A DNA stretch of 64,000 nt from Bacteroidales bacterium (GTDB lineage Bacteria; Bacteroidota; Bacteroidia; Bacteroidales; UBA932): the NCBI GenBank assembly GCA_017412645.1, contig JAFPWX010000022.1:1-64000 (forward strand), given 5' to 3'. Under the pieces are notes generated by a model. The model saw only the letters and a program-made list of their open reading frames with translations. It was not told the DNA's origin and did not search any database. Every line of letters begins with the position of its first letter. Within the stretch, counting starts at the first letter, position 1. This document shows positions 49,542-58,342 of this stretch, piece by piece. A program made the translations under genes and the position numbers.

Positions 49542-50376
49542 ACAGCTGCTCACCCTGCTTCTGGTCCTCACCTTCGGCCTTCCGCTTGCTGCACAAGAGC
49601 TTCCGGCGGGGTTGGAGGTGGATACTACCACCGTAGTGATACGGGACAAGGGGATGGTGAACGACTATTCCATGGTGGGCGTGAATTTCGGTCCCACGGT
49701 ATCGCGTCTGTTCACCAACCCGTCGGGCTACAGCCAGGGCTGGCTATACAACCCATGGTACTTCTCTGTCACTTTTATCAAGAACATGAAGATGTTCGAC
49801 TTCCTGCCCTACTTCGGCTACCAGATTGGTTTTGCCTATGGCCACGAGGGCTACCGTTTTACAGAGAACAAGAAATCCCATTATACCCATACGGTGGACG
49901 GCTATTCGCAGGCGAGCTACAGCGTGGTTGAAATGCCGTTCATGATACACGGTCACTTCGATGCCTCGCATTTCAAGTTTATGGTAAATGCCGGTCCCTA
50001 TGTGGGCTACCGTCTCGGCATCACCCGAGGAGGAACCTTAAGCGGCGATTCCAGCATTCAGAATTCCTTTGTGGACCATGACCGTCGCTGGGATTACGGC
50101 ATCTACGGGGGCGTGGGCTTCGCACTCGTATTTGATCCCGTAGAATTCCATTTCAATGCGATAGGCCATATGTGGAGCTGGGGCAGCATCTACACCCCCA
50201 ATTCCAATCCGGCACCCTATACCAACTATTACTACCGATACGCCTATCCCTTCGATATCAATCTCACATTCGGCGTGTATTTCCAGCTTAGCAAGCGATA
50301 CGGCAAGACTTCCGCTCAACTTCGCAAGGAAGCCTACGACATAGTATATGGAGAAGATAACAGCCAGAATAGGTAA
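49534..50376 (+). CDS. Outer-membrane beta-barrel protein (PorT-like)
   Basis: The 280-residue protein has a signal peptide (about 1-21) and a body of amphipathic strands, with conserved aromatic girdles ('WLYNPWYFSVTFIKNMKMFDFLPYFGYQIGFAYG') and a final 'INLTFGVYFQL' strand. It resembles Bacteroidota PorT/OMP beta-barrel proteins of about 250-300 residues. It is translationally coupled to the Big_5 lipoprotein gene, and its 3' end overlaps ispG by 29 bases. The barrel call is good; any role in secretion is speculative. Confidence 0.7.
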   Translation: MNRQLLTLLLVLTFGLPLAAQELPAGLEVDTTTVVIRDKGMVNDYSMVGVNFGPTVSRLFTNPSGYSQGWLYNPWYFSVTFIKNMKMFDFLPYFGYQIGFAYGHEGYRFTENKKSHYTHTVDGYSQASYSVVEMPFMIHGHFDASHFKFMVNAGPYVGYRLGITRGGTLSGDSSIQNSFVDHDRRWDYGIYGGVGFALVFDPVEFHFNAIGHMWSWGSIYTPNSNPAPYTNYYYRYAYPFDINLTFGVYFQLSKRYGKTSAQLRKEAYDIVYGEDNSQNR

Positions 50377-51667
50377 GTCCCTTCTCATAGGTCCAGGGCA
50401 GAGTGTGGTGGTGCAGACCATGTGCAACACACATACTTCCGATGTGGAGGCCACGGTGGCCCAATGCCGCCGTCTGGCAGCTGCAGGAGCTCAGATGATA
50501 CGCATCACTGTCCCCGGCCTTCAGGATGTCCCGCACATGGCGGAAATCTCATCCAGGCTCCATTCCGAAGGAATCTTTACTCCCCTTGTGGCCGATATCC
50601 ATTTTTCCTCCGCTACAGCAATCGCAGTTGCTCCCATCGTGGAAAAAGTGCGCATCAACCCTGGCAATTTCAACCGCGACCATGACGAAGCCTGCCGCCA
50701 GTTCCGTGAACTTCTGGACGTATGCCGGCAGCACAGTACCGCCATAAGGGTGGGAGTGAACCACGGCTCGCTTGGAAGCCGCATAACCTCCCTTTACGGA
50801 AACACTCCTCTGGGCATGGCAAAAGCTGCGATGGAATGGTTGGAAATGTGCCTCGAAGCAGATTTCAAGAACGTCGTGGTGTCGCTCAAGAGCAGCAACA
50901 CCGTCGTGATGGTGCAAGCCTACCGTCTGCTTGAAGAAATGATGGAGGCCCGAGGAGTGATCTTCCCCCTGCACATAGGTGTAACAGAGGCAGGAAACGG
51001 CGATTCCGGCCGTATCAAAAGCTGTATAGGCTGCGCTGCACTGCTGTCAAAGGGCCTGGGCAATACCGTTCGCGTTTCCCTTACCGAAGATCCGGAGGCT
51101 GAGCTGCCAGTTGCACGCTACCTGTCCGACCGCTACGGCGAGCGCCTGTTTTCCAGCCTGGAAGAGGCTTCTGTCGATGCCGGAGTAGTTCACGCCCGTT
51201 ACGAGGCTCCTTCCCGCGAGAGACTCATGCTGGATGCCTCATGCGACTGGGGGCCGTCCCTGCTTGACCGCACTGTAGACGATTTGATGATAACAGGTAC
51301 CGTTGCCGGAGAACCCATTCCGGAAGATTATGCCCGCTACCTTTCAGATGAAATCATGCAGGCCTCGAGGCGCCGCTTCTATAAACCCGAATACATCGCC
51401 TGCCCCGGCTGCGGACGTACTATGTATGACCTTCAGAAGGCCTTTGAAGAAGTGAAGGCACGCACTGCTCATCTCAAAGGCATGGTAATAGCCGTGATGG
51501 GCTGTATAGTGAACGGTCCCGGCGAGATGGCCGATGCCGACTGGGGTTATGTGGGAGAAGGAAACGGAAAAGTGAGTATCTACCGCGGAGCGGAACCGCT
51601 GCTGCGTCACGTACCGGAAGAAGAGGCCCCGGGAAAGCTCGTCGAGCTTATTGAAGAATCGCTATAA
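50348..51667 (+). CDS. ispG: 4-hydroxy-3-methylbut-2-enyl diphosphate synthase (flavodoxin/ferredoxin), shortened-insert form
   Basis: The 439-residue protein has the IspG TIM barrel ('VVQTMCNTHTSDVEATV', 'RINPGN', 'HIGVTEAG') and the C-terminal [4Fe-4S] domain with 'IACPGCGRTMYD' (Cys352, Cys355), Cys386 in 'MGCIVNGPGE' and Glu393. It reduces MEcPP in the MEP pathway. E. coli IspG has 372 residues with no insert. Bacteroidota and plant enzymes usually carry a large inserted domain (about 600 or more residues in total), but here the segment between barrel and Fe-S domain (about residues 260-347) is only about 90 residues. The start at 50348 overlaps the preceding gene by 29 bases. The end overlaps the convergent psd gene by 20 bases. 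Confidence 0.93.
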   Translation: MEKITARIGKSLLIGPGQSVVVQTMCNTHTSDVEATVAQCRRLAAAGAQMIRITVPGLQDVPHMAEISSRLHSEGIFTPLVADIHFSSATAIAVAPIVEKVRINPGNFNRDHDEACRQFRELLDVCRQHSTAIRVGVNHGSLGSRITSLYGNTPLGMAKAAMEWLEMCLEADFKNVVVSLKSSNTVVMVQAYRLLEEMMEARGVIFPLHIGVTEAGNGDSGRIKSCIGCAALLSKGLGNTVRVSLTEDPEAELPVARYLSDRYGERLFSSLEEASVDAGVVHARYEAPSRERLMLDASCDWGPSLLDRTVDDLMITGTVAGEPIPEDYARYLSDEIMQASRRRFYKPEYIACPGCGRTMYDLQKAFEEVKARTAHLKGMVIAVMGCIVNGPGEMADADWGYVGEGNGKVSIYRGAEPLLRHVPEEEAPGKLVELIEESL

Positions 51668-52304
51668 TACCCTCTGCGGCAAGTACTTTGTCGCCGATTT
51701 TCACCTTTACATCTGCATTCAGCGGAAGATACATGTCCAGGCGTGAGCCGAACTTGATTATCCCGCACTGTTCGCTTGCTTGGACCTTTTTTCCTGGCTC
51801 CGCATGGCAAACAATACGCCTTGCAAATGTGCCTGCAAGCTGACGGAAAAGCACTTCCTGACCATCCGCTGTGCGGATTACAACCGTGGTATGCTCATTC
51901 TCTTCCGAGGCCTTGGGTTTGAAGGCCAGTAGATGCTTGCCGGGATGGTAACGGTAGTATGTGATTTCGCCGCTTACAGGCCAGTAATTGGCATGCACGT
52001 CAAAGAAATTCATATATACGCAAATGCGCTTGCACTGGCGCTTCAGTACCTCACCTTCATAGACTTCATCCACTATCACCACCCTTCCGTCGGCAGCGCT
52101 GGCAACGGCCTTGTCACTCCCCCTGCGGGCTCTGTCCGGCACGCGGAAAAAGAAAAGCTGCCAGGTGCAGAATGCCCACACCAGAACAACAATAGCCCAG
52201 GCCAAAAAACGAACCGGTATAAACCTGAGGCTTGCCCAGATGGCGAATGCGCCGAGGATAAACACCAGTGCCAGAGTACCGTAAGAATCGCGGTCAATTC
52301 TCAT
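51648..52304 (-). CDS. psd: Short phosphatidylserine decarboxylase proenzyme
   Basis: This 218-residue protein is the compact type common in Bacteroidota. It has an N-terminal membrane helix (about 12-50), 'ASAADGRV' with the triad Asp, 'VYMNFFDVHANYWPVSG' with the catalytic His, and 'CGIIKFGSRLDMYLP' with the self-cleavage Ser that becomes the pyruvoyl group. It makes phosphatidylethanolamine at the cytoplasmic membrane. It is coupled to cdsA by a four-base overlap, which fits the phospholipid pathway. The convergent ispG 3' end overlaps it by 20 bases. This is the likely housekeeping enzyme, unlike the long PSD-family protein at 4219. Confidence 0.94.
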   Translation of the reverse strand: MRIDRDSYGTLALVFILGAFAIWASLRFIPVRFLAWAIVVLVWAFCTWQLFFFRVPDRARRGSDKAVASAADGRVVIVDEVYEGEVLKRQCKRICVYMNFFDVHANYWPVSGEITYYRYHPGKHLLAFKPKASEENEHTTVVIRTADGQEVLFRQLAGTFARRIVCHAEPGKKVQASEQCGIIKFGSRLDMYLPLNADVKVKIGDKVLAAEGIIAILQ

Positions 52305-53125
52305 AAGAGTCCCATTAATGAAAGATAAATGGCGCCCAGAGGCATAGCCACGAGAGTGCTGTCGAAGCGGTCGAGCATGCCACCGTGTCCGGGGATGATG
52401 TTGCCGGAATCCTTAACTCCGCACTGGCGCTTCCAGAGGCTCTCGAACAGATCTCCGAATACACCGCCTATATCCATAATGAGGGCAAGGATAAGACAAT
52501 GATACCATGGGAAGTCGAAAAGCCCAGTGAGCATGATAAGAATAGCGGCTGCCATACAGAACGCAAGGCCTCCGAAGAAACCTACCCAGGTCTTTTTCGG
52601 GGAGATGTCTTCAGCCAGCTTGCGCTTTCCGTTTCCGAAAAGTTTGCCCACCGTATATGCGCCGATATCGGAACTCCATATGAGGATGAAGAAGCAGAGC
52701 AGCAGCCTGGCATTGAAACTGCCTCCCTTGAAGGCAATGATGTTCGAGAGTGCGAGAGGAGCCGCTATATAGAGGATTCCGGTGAAGATGTATGCCACGT
52801 CACGCGGATGGGAACGGTCTTTCGAAAGAACGGCGCTGATGGGTATGGCCATGAGCAGGATGATGGGCAGGGAGATGAACTTCAGTTCCATTCCCCAGTT
52901 GAAGTAACAGAAGAGAAGCGCGAATTCCACTACTCCTGCGGCTATGGCAATAGCTTTGGAGACAGGATGCCTGCCGTTCATCGACATTCGGTAGAACTCC
53001 AGCATCATACTTACCATCATGAAGAGTACCAGGGCCGCGAAGACATACTGGTTGAACAGAAGGCCGCAAAGCATTACCGCTATGAAGCCCACTCCGGAAA
53101 TGGTCCTTAATGCAAGATTACTCAT
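52301..53125 (-). CDS. cdsA: Phosphatidate cytidylyltransferase
   Basis: The 274-residue membrane protein has about eight transmembrane segments and the CdsA signature near the C-terminus: 'KKTWVGFFGGLAFCM' and 'DIGGVFGDLFESLWKRQCGVKDSGNIIPGHGGMLDRFDS'. The Asp and Lys residues of this motif bind CTP and Mg2+. It makes CDP-diacylglycerol, the precursor of the phosphatidylserine that psd then uses. I chose ATG at 53125; it lies eight bases inside the ftsH 3' end. The upstream in-frame extension would overlap ftsH by 67 bases. Confidence 0.95.
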   Translation of the reverse strand: MSNLALRTISGVGFIAVMLCGLLFNQYVFAALVLFMMVSMMLEFYRMSMNGRHPVSKAIAIAAGVVEFALLFCYFNWGMELKFISLPIILLMAIPISAVLSKDRSHPRDVAYIFTGILYIAAPLALSNIIAFKGGSFNARLLLCFFILIWSSDIGAYTVGKLFGNGKRKLAEDISPKKTWVGFFGGLAFCMAAAILIMLTGLFDFPWYHCLILALIMDIGGVFGDLFESLWKRQCGVKDSGNIIPGHGGMLDRFDSTLVAMPLGAIYLSLMGLL

Positions 53126-55070
53126 TGCTCTCCGTTGTTTCCTTGTTTGAACCGGCTTTGGGGCCGAGTATACGCTCCAGGTCATCCGAGAAGATCACTT
53201 CCTTTTCGAGCAGGAGTTCCGCTACCTGGGTAAACTTGTTGAAGTTCTCCTTGAGGAGCTTCAGAGTGCGGGCGTGAACGTCGTCTACCAGCTTCTTGAC
53301 CTCCTTGTCCATGAGTTCGGCGGTCTTTTCACTGTAAGGCTTGTTGAAATCGTAGCCCCTGGCTCCCGTGGAATCGTAGAATGAGAGTTCGCCTACCGCT
53401 TCGGACATGCCGTAATACTGCACCATTCCGTATGCTATTCGGGTTATGCGTTCCAGGTCGTTAAGGGCGCCCGATGCCGGTTCTCCGTTCACCATTTCCT
53501 CGGCTGCACGGCCACCCATGAGAGAGCACATCTCATCGAGCATGTAGCTCTTGGGAAGAATCTTCCTTTCCGCAGGAAGGCTCCAAGTGAGGCCGAGGGC
53601 CTGTCCGCGCGGGATAAGGCTCACCTTGAACACCGGATCGGCGTTGGGAAGAAGCCAGCCGACGACGGCGTGACCAGCCTCGTGATAGGCGGTAGTACGC
53701 TTTTCGGCTGCAGTCATGATGGTGGAACTCTTGCGCTCTATGCCGCCTACTATACGGTCTACCGAGTCCATGAAATCCTGGGTGTCGATGATATTCTTGC
53801 CTCTGCGGGCAGCTGTCAGGGCTGCTTCGTTGCAGAGATTGGCAATATCCGCTCCGGAGAATCCGGGAGTGTGTTTTGCCATGGCATCCAGGTCGAAATC
53901 CGGGGCGACACGAAGGCCGCGCATATGCACCTGGAAGATCTCCTTGCGCTCGTTCAGTTCGGGAAGATCCACATGAATCTGACGGTCGAAACGGCCGGCA
54001 CGCATGAGAGCCTTGTCCAGGATATCTGCCCTGTTGGTTGCCGCAAGAACTATGACACCGCTGTTGGTACCGAAGCCGTCCATCTCGGTGAGGAGCTGGT
54101 TGAGCGTATTCTCGCGCTCGTCATTGCTGCTCCAGCCCACGTTCTTGCCACGGGCACGGCCTACTGCATCGATTTCGTCGATGAACACTATGCACGGGGC
54201 CTTTTCCTTGGCCTGTGCGAAGAGGTCGCGTACGCGGCTTGCGCCGACGCCTACGAACATCTCCACGAAATCGGATCCGCTGATGCTGAAGAAAGGTACG
54301 TTTGCCTCCCCTGCCACAGCTTTTGCGAGAAGGGTTTTACCTGTGCCCGGAGGGCCTACCAGAAGCGCGCCTTTGGGGATTTTACCGCCGAGAGCGGTAT
54401 ATTTTGAAGGATTCTTGAGGAAATCCACGATTTCCATGACTTCTTCCTTTGCACCATAGAGGCCGGCCACGTCCTTGAAGGTGACCTTCACGTCTTTTTT
54501 GTTGGCTAGCTTGCCAGTGGACTTACCGACGTTGAAGATGCCTCCGGGACCGCCACCACTGCCACCAGGACCTCCGCTCATACGATTCATGCCGCGGAAC
54601 ATCCAAACCCACATGAGTATAAGAAGGAGCGGCCAGATGAGCCATTCGAGCCACTGCATCCAGTTCTTGGAGTCATTCTCCATCACAATCTTCACCTGAC
54701 TTTCCGCCGGCAGCTCGGCATTCAGAGTCTCGAACTCCTGCTCCGCGTTGAAGGACGCGGACACCAGGAAGGTGAACTGCGGGGATTTTGGCGGGAGCTG
54801 GCCCTGCGGGAAAAGGTCGGCGTATTTAGCCGCCCTCTCGGGACGAAGGGTGATGGCTCCTTTGTAGTCGTTTCGTACGAAGTGGATCTCTTTGATGTCC
54901 CCTTCGCGTATCATTTGTTTTACCTGGGCCCACTCGACCTTAACTGGCTGAGGGCTGCGGTTTCCCAGCAACATCCAACCTAGACCTACGAGCAGTAATA
55001 TATAAAACCAAGACAGGTTTATCTTGATAACGCGACGCTTTTTGTCGCCTTCGTTTCCTTTATTCGGCAT
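53118..55070 (-). CDS. ftsH: ATP-dependent zinc metalloprotease FtsH
   Basis: This 650-residue protein has two N-terminal membrane helices flanking a periplasmic domain (about 20-150). The AAA+ module carries Walker A '[18 protein letters not shown]', Walker B '[12 protein letters not shown]' and the SRH Arg finger motif 'LMRAGRFDR'. A Gly-rich linker (about 165-185) precedes that module, and the zinc site is 'HEAGHA' (about 435-440) with a distal Asp. It degrades membrane and some soluble proteins. A TATATTTG box (55116-55109, minus) lies upstream. FtsH-CdsA is a conserved Bacteroidota pairing. Confidence 0.97.
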   Translation of the reverse strand: MPNKGNEGDKKRRVIKINLSWFYILLLVGLGWMLLGNRSPQPVKVEWAQVKQMIREGDIKEIHFVRNDYKGAITLRPERAAKYADLFPQGQLPPKSPQFTFLVSASFNAEQEFETLNAELPAESQVKIVMENDSKNWMQWLEWLIWPLLLILMWVWMFRGMNRMSGGPGGSGGGPGGIFNVGKSTGKLANKKDVKVTFKDVAGLYGAKEEVMEIVDFLKNPSKYTALGGKIPKGALLVGPPGTGKTLLAKAVAGEANVPFFSISGSDFVEMFVGVGASRVRDLFAQAKEKAPCIVFIDEIDAVGRARGKNVGWSSNDERENTLNQLLTEMDGFGTNSGVIVLAATNRADILDKALMRAGRFDRQIHVDLPELNERKEIFQVHMRGLRVAPDFDLDAMAKHTPGFSGADIANLCNEAALTAARRGKNIIDTQDFMDSVDRIVGGIERKSSTIMTAAEKRTTAYHEAGHAVVGWLLPNADPVFKVSLIPRGQALGLTWSLPAERKILPKSYMLDEMCSLMGGRAAEEMVNGEPASGALNDLERITRIAYGMVQYYGMSEAVGELSFYDSTGARGYDFNKPYSEKTAELMDKEVKKLVDDVHARTLKLLKENFNKFTQVAELLLEKEVIFSDDLERILGPKAGSNKETTESNE

Positions 55071-55077
55071 TTAATCG

Positions 55078-55116
55078 TAAATTTGCCCGGAGCACAATCC
55101 GGATTTTACAAATATA
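55078..55116. promoter_or_regulatory. Divergent ftsH/birA promoter elements
   Basis: TATATTTG (55116-55109, minus) points at ftsH and TAAATTTG (55078-55085, plus) at birA. Neither has a good TTG at the expected -33 distance, so both are weak calls. Confidence 0.4.
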
Positions 55117-55125
55117 ACAACAAAA

Positions 55126-55803
55126 ATGAAACCAAGAAGCGCTTTTCCCTCCATAGAATGGCTGGATACGATAGATTCCACCAACAGCGAAGCGAAAAGG
55201 CGTTCAGAGGCCCTTGACAATTTGTCAGTAATTGCGGCCATAGAGCAGATAGCCGGCCGCGGAAGGGGCTCTCACAGCTGGATATCAGCTCCCGGAGAGA
55301 ACCTCACGTTCACATTGTTTCTGCGTTTCGGCCAAGGTGGAATTGCTCCCCTTCTGTCGTCGGAAGCGGTCCGGATTACCCATTTCTGCACGCTTGCAGT
55401 CTCTGATTACCTCGAAGCCCAGGGCCTTCAGCCTCGCATCAAATGGCCCAACGACATATGGATAGCCGAACGGAAGATCTGCGGCATCCTCATCGAGAAC
55501 AGCTTTTCCGGTGAGTATCTGAAAGACAGTATTGTGGGAATAGGACTCAACCTTAACCAGACGGCCTTCGATCCAGCCCTGCCCAATCCTACTTCGCTGC
55601 GTGTGCTCACCGGCCGCGAGTATGCTCCGGACACCGCCCTTGATGATCTTTACAAAGCAATCTGCCGACGGGCGGAACAGCTGTCCGATGCCGACGGCAG
55701 AAACGCACTCGAGTTGGAGTTCTCAAAGCGTATGTTCGTGATAGATAAAGGCTTGCAAGCCGGGATAGACGCCGCTATCGAGGATTTCGAAGCGAAGCGA
55801 TAA
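55126..55803 (+). CDS. birA: Biotin-[acetyl-CoA-carboxylase] ligase
   Basis: The 225-residue protein lacks the HTH of E. coli BirA and has the catalytic core: 'EQIAGRGRGSHSW' (the GRGRxxxxW biotinyl-AMP loop, about 37-49), 'IKWPNDIWI' and 'GIGLN'. It activates biotin and attaches it to the carboxylase carrier protein. Its 3' end overlaps the convergent rpe gene by 29 bases. Length fits the shorter, non-repressor BirA group, so biotin-dependent transcription control by this protein is unlikely. Confidence 0.93.
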   Translation: MKPRSAFPSIEWLDTIDSTNSEAKRRSEALDNLSVIAAIEQIAGRGRGSHSWISAPGENLTFTLFLRFGQGGIAPLLSSEAVRITHFCTLAVSDYLEAQGLQPRIKWPNDIWIAERKICGILIENSFSGEYLKDSIVGIGLNLNQTAFDPALPNPTSLRVLTGREYAPDTALDDLYKAICRRAEQLSDADGRNALELEFSKRMFVIDKGLQAGIDAAIEDFEAKR

Positions 55804-56422
55804 CCTTTGCCGGGCTGGGCGAACGGAAAACCGAACTACCTGCTACAAGAATGTCGGCTCCCGCTTCCTGAAGCGCAGCCGCATTTTCCTCACTCACACC
55901 CCCGTCCACCTCTATGAGAGCAGCATCATTTCTGGCTGCCAGCTTCGCTTTGAGGGCGGCAACGCGATCCAGGCTCTGATAGATGAACTTCTGACCGCCG
56001 AAGCCAGCGAATACCGACATTATGAGGAAATAATCAGCTTCTCCGATGAGGGGAAAAAGCTTTTCGACAGGAACGTCGGGATTAATTGCCAGACCCGCCT
56101 TCATTCCATGGGAGCGGATGTCACGGAGTATCTTTCTTGTTTTTCGCCCTGCGGCCTCCATGTGAAAGCTCATCATTGCTATTCCGAGCTCGCTGCAGCG
56201 TTTTACCCAATTCTCGGGATTTACCACCATAAAATGGGCATCCATTGGCACAGAAGCCTTTTTTGCAACGGCCTCGACAACGGAGAATCCGAAGGATAGA
56301 TTGGGCACGAAGGTGCCGTCCATGATATCCAGATGGATAATGTCGGAAGCGGCATTAAGCATCTCGACATCCTTTTCGAGCCGAAGGAAGTCGGCTGCGA
56401 GGAGTGAGGGGGCTACTTGCAT
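55775..56422 (-). CDS. rpe: Ribulose-phosphate 3-epimerase
   Basis: This 215-residue TIM-barrel enzyme shows 'PSLLAADFLRLEKDVEML' (N-terminal), the metal-binding 'HLDIMDGTFVPNLSFG', 'DAHFMV' and 'IEVDGGVSEENAAAL' motifs. It interconverts ribulose 5-phosphate and xylulose 5-phosphate. Conserved Asp and His residues for the divalent metal are all visible. The start overlaps the dnaA stop by one base. Its 3' end overlaps birA by 29 bases on the other strand. Confidence 0.96.
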   Translation of the reverse strand: MQVAPSLLAADFLRLEKDVEMLNAASDIIHLDIMDGTFVPNLSFGFSVVEAVAKKASVPMDAHFMVVNPENWVKRCSELGIAMMSFHMEAAGRKTRKILRDIRSHGMKAGLAINPDVPVEKLFPLIGEADYFLIMSVFAGFGGQKFIYQSLDRVAALKAKLAARNDAALIEVDGGVSEENAAALQEAGADILVAGSSVFRSPSPAKVIASLRNPR

Positions 56423-57849
56423 CAGTGGTTGGCTTTAACGAGTATGGCTTCGATACCGGTGACGTCTTTGCGGAAGACGCGGTCGGTTGCGCAGAGGTCG
56501 CTCACGGTATTACAGGCATGAAGAACGGTGGCGTGGTCTTTACCGCCAGTCTCGTTGCCTATCGTGGCAAGTGAGATATTCTCTATGAGCTTGCGGCACA
56601 GGTACATTGAAATCTGCCTGGCCTGCACTACCTGACGTTTGCGGGTGGGGCTGAGAAGGGTGTCCCTGGAGATGCCGAAGTAGTCGCAGACGGTACCCTG
56701 GATTTTATCTACAGTGAGGGAGGATTCCTCTTCGCCGACAATGTTTTCGGTGATGCGCGCAGCCTGTTCCACCGTGACGTTGCTGTGAGAAATGGTGGAA
56801 GAAGCCATTACGGAAATGAGGGCTCCCTCGAGCTCACGGAAATTGGTCTTGATGCGGGTTGCAAGGTACTCCAGCACGTCGTCGGGGACATTTACGCCCT
56901 CGCGGAACGCGCGCTCGCGCAACATGCGCAGGCGGGTTTCAAAGGAGGGTGCTTCGAGTTCAACTGAAAGGCCCCATTTGAAACGGGAGAGAAGTCTGTC
57001 TTCGAAGGTTTGGAGTTCCACTGGCGGACGGTCGCTCGTGAGAATAAGCTGTTTGCCGTTCTGGTGGAGATGGTTGAAGACATTGAAGAAGGCTGTCTGG
57101 GTGCCCTGACTGGCAAGGTCCTGGATGTCGTCCACAATGAGGACGTCGATCTTCATGTAGTAAGCCAGGAAGTCCGTGAGCTTGTTGCGCACGTACACGG
57201 CATCCATGTATTGGGTCTTGAACTCGTTACCGGTGACATAGAGTACCACGAGTTCGGGGAATTGCTTTTTGATGGCAAGACCGGCAGCCTGAGCTACATG
57301 GGTTTTGCCAAGACCCGGACCTCCGAAGATGAACAGCGGGTTGAACGGGGTTTTACCAGGATTTGCGGCGATGTTTTCCGCGGCGTTGACAGCCAGACGG
57401 TTGCAGTTCCCTACCACCAGATTGTCGAAATTGTAGGAAGGATTGAGCCTTGGATTGACCTGAACCTTGGTGATGCCCGGGAACACAAAGGGACCGGGAT
57501 TGCCGCTGGGCTGCCAGGTGCTGATACTGATGGTTTTGTTAGTCGGAGGATCGCCGGGACCCTGAGGATATGTCATCGCACCCTGACTGCGGACCGGGCG
57601 TATGGTGTATACCAGGCGCGCGCCCGTACCTATCTCTTTTTTGAGTGCAGCCTTGATTACATCGAGGAAGGCGCTTTCGAGATATTCACAGAAGAACTGG
57701 GATGGAACCTCTACTGTGAGAGTAGAATCCTGGAGGGATACGGGCGTGATTTTGCTGAACCAGATTTCGAACTGGCGCGGCTCAACCACCTGCGAAATGA
57801 AGCGCAGACAGTTATTCCAGGTTTCGATATGTCGCCCGTTAAATTCCAT
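56422..57849 (-). CDS. dnaA: Chromosomal replication initiator DnaA
   Basis: The 475-residue protein has the N-terminal oligomerisation domain (about 5-85, 'LRFISQVVEPRQFEIWFSKI'), a variable linker, the AAA+ domain with Walker A 'GGPGLGKTHVAQAAG' (about 170-184), Walker B 'VLIVDDIQDL' and the C-terminal domain IV with 'GNETGGKDHATVLHAC' that binds DnaA boxes. It starts initiation at oriC. The upstream spacer is A+T-rich but I see no clear cluster of TTATCCACA boxes, so the origin is not necessarily adjacent. Confidence 0.97.
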   Translation of the reverse strand: MEFNGRHIETWNNCLRFISQVVEPRQFEIWFSKITPVSLQDSTLTVEVPSQFFCEYLESAFLDVIKAALKKEIGTGARLVYTIRPVRSQGAMTYPQGPGDPPTNKTISISTWQPSGNPGPFVFPGITKVQVNPRLNPSYNFDNLVVGNCNRLAVNAAENIAANPGKTPFNPLFIFGGPGLGKTHVAQAAGLAIKKQFPELVVLYVTGNEFKTQYMDAVYVRNKLTDFLAYYMKIDVLIVDDIQDLASQGTQTAFFNVFNHLHQNGKQLILTSDRPPVELQTFEDRLLSRFKWGLSVELEAPSFETRLRMLRERAFREGVNVPDDVLEYLATRIKTNFRELEGALISVMASSTISHSNVTVEQAARITENIVGEEESSLTVDKIQGTVCDYFGISRDTLLSPTRKRQVVQARQISMYLCRKLIENISLATIGNETGGKDHATVLHACNTVSDLCATDRVFRKDVTGIEAILVKANH

Positions 57850-58112
57850 GTGTTTGTGTGATGACGGTGCAAAACTGGTTAAAAAGATTGTGTAAAAAAA
57901 ACTTTTTAACTATTGTTTGTTAATTTTTTTTATGTATGAAGAATAATAGCATGTGAAAAAATATTTTGTATTTTTACACCGCTGATTATCAGTCACTTAC
58001 ATAAATACAACCGCCTAAGTGCTTAACACTCAAAAAAATGCTTGTATGGAATAAATCCAAATAGCAAGATGAGGTTTTTGTGCGTTTTACCCCACCCTTT
58101 TCTAGGAGAATC
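57850..58112. other. A+T-rich spacer upstream of dnaA
   Basis: This spacer holds poly-A/T tracts near 57891-57935 and a TAGGAgaaTCCTA hairpin near 58098-58110 just past the acp stop. No gene and no good promoter pair for dnaA are visible. One TGTGTAAAA word (57889-57897) is two mismatches from a DnaA box, which is not enough to call an origin. Confidence 0.4.
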
Positions 58113-58340
58113 CTATTTATTCAGAGAATCTAAATAACTCACCACGTCGCCCACTGTTTCGAACTTGGCGAGGGCCTTGTCGGGAATCACAATTCCGTAG
58201 TCGTCTTCCAATCTCATGAGGAGTTGGAGTATGTCCAGGGAATCGGCACCGAGATCTTTCTTTATCTGTGCGTCGAGGGTGACGCGGGAGGGATCTACGC
58301 GCAGCTGACGCGCGAGTATGGTTTTCACTTCGTCGTACAT
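58113..58340 (-). CDS. acpP: Acyl carrier protein, Firmicutes-like
   Basis: The 75-residue acidic protein carries the phosphopantetheine attachment Ser in 'LGADSLDIL' at about residue 37 and the usual four-helix spacing. The wording 'VKTILARQLRVDPSRVTLDAQIKKDLGADSLDILQLLMRLEDDYGIVIPD' resembles clostridial ACPs more than the Bacteroidota housekeeping form. It lies two bases after plsX and at the end of a fatty-acid activation operon, so it is probably a dedicated acceptor for acyl groups delivered by PlsX. Whether it is loaded by the usual phosphopantetheinyl transferase is unknown. Confidence 0.88.
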   Translation of the reverse strand: MYDEVKTILARQLRVDPSRVTLDAQIKKDLGADSLDILQLLMRLEDDYGIVIPDKALAKFETVGDVVSYLDSLNK

Positions 58341-58342
58341 GG

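Noticed and set aside
57850-58112. Possible origin of replication upstream of dnaA.
   Set aside because: Only one word two mismatches from a DnaA box was seen; no cluster, and dnaA is not reliably next to oriC in this phylum.
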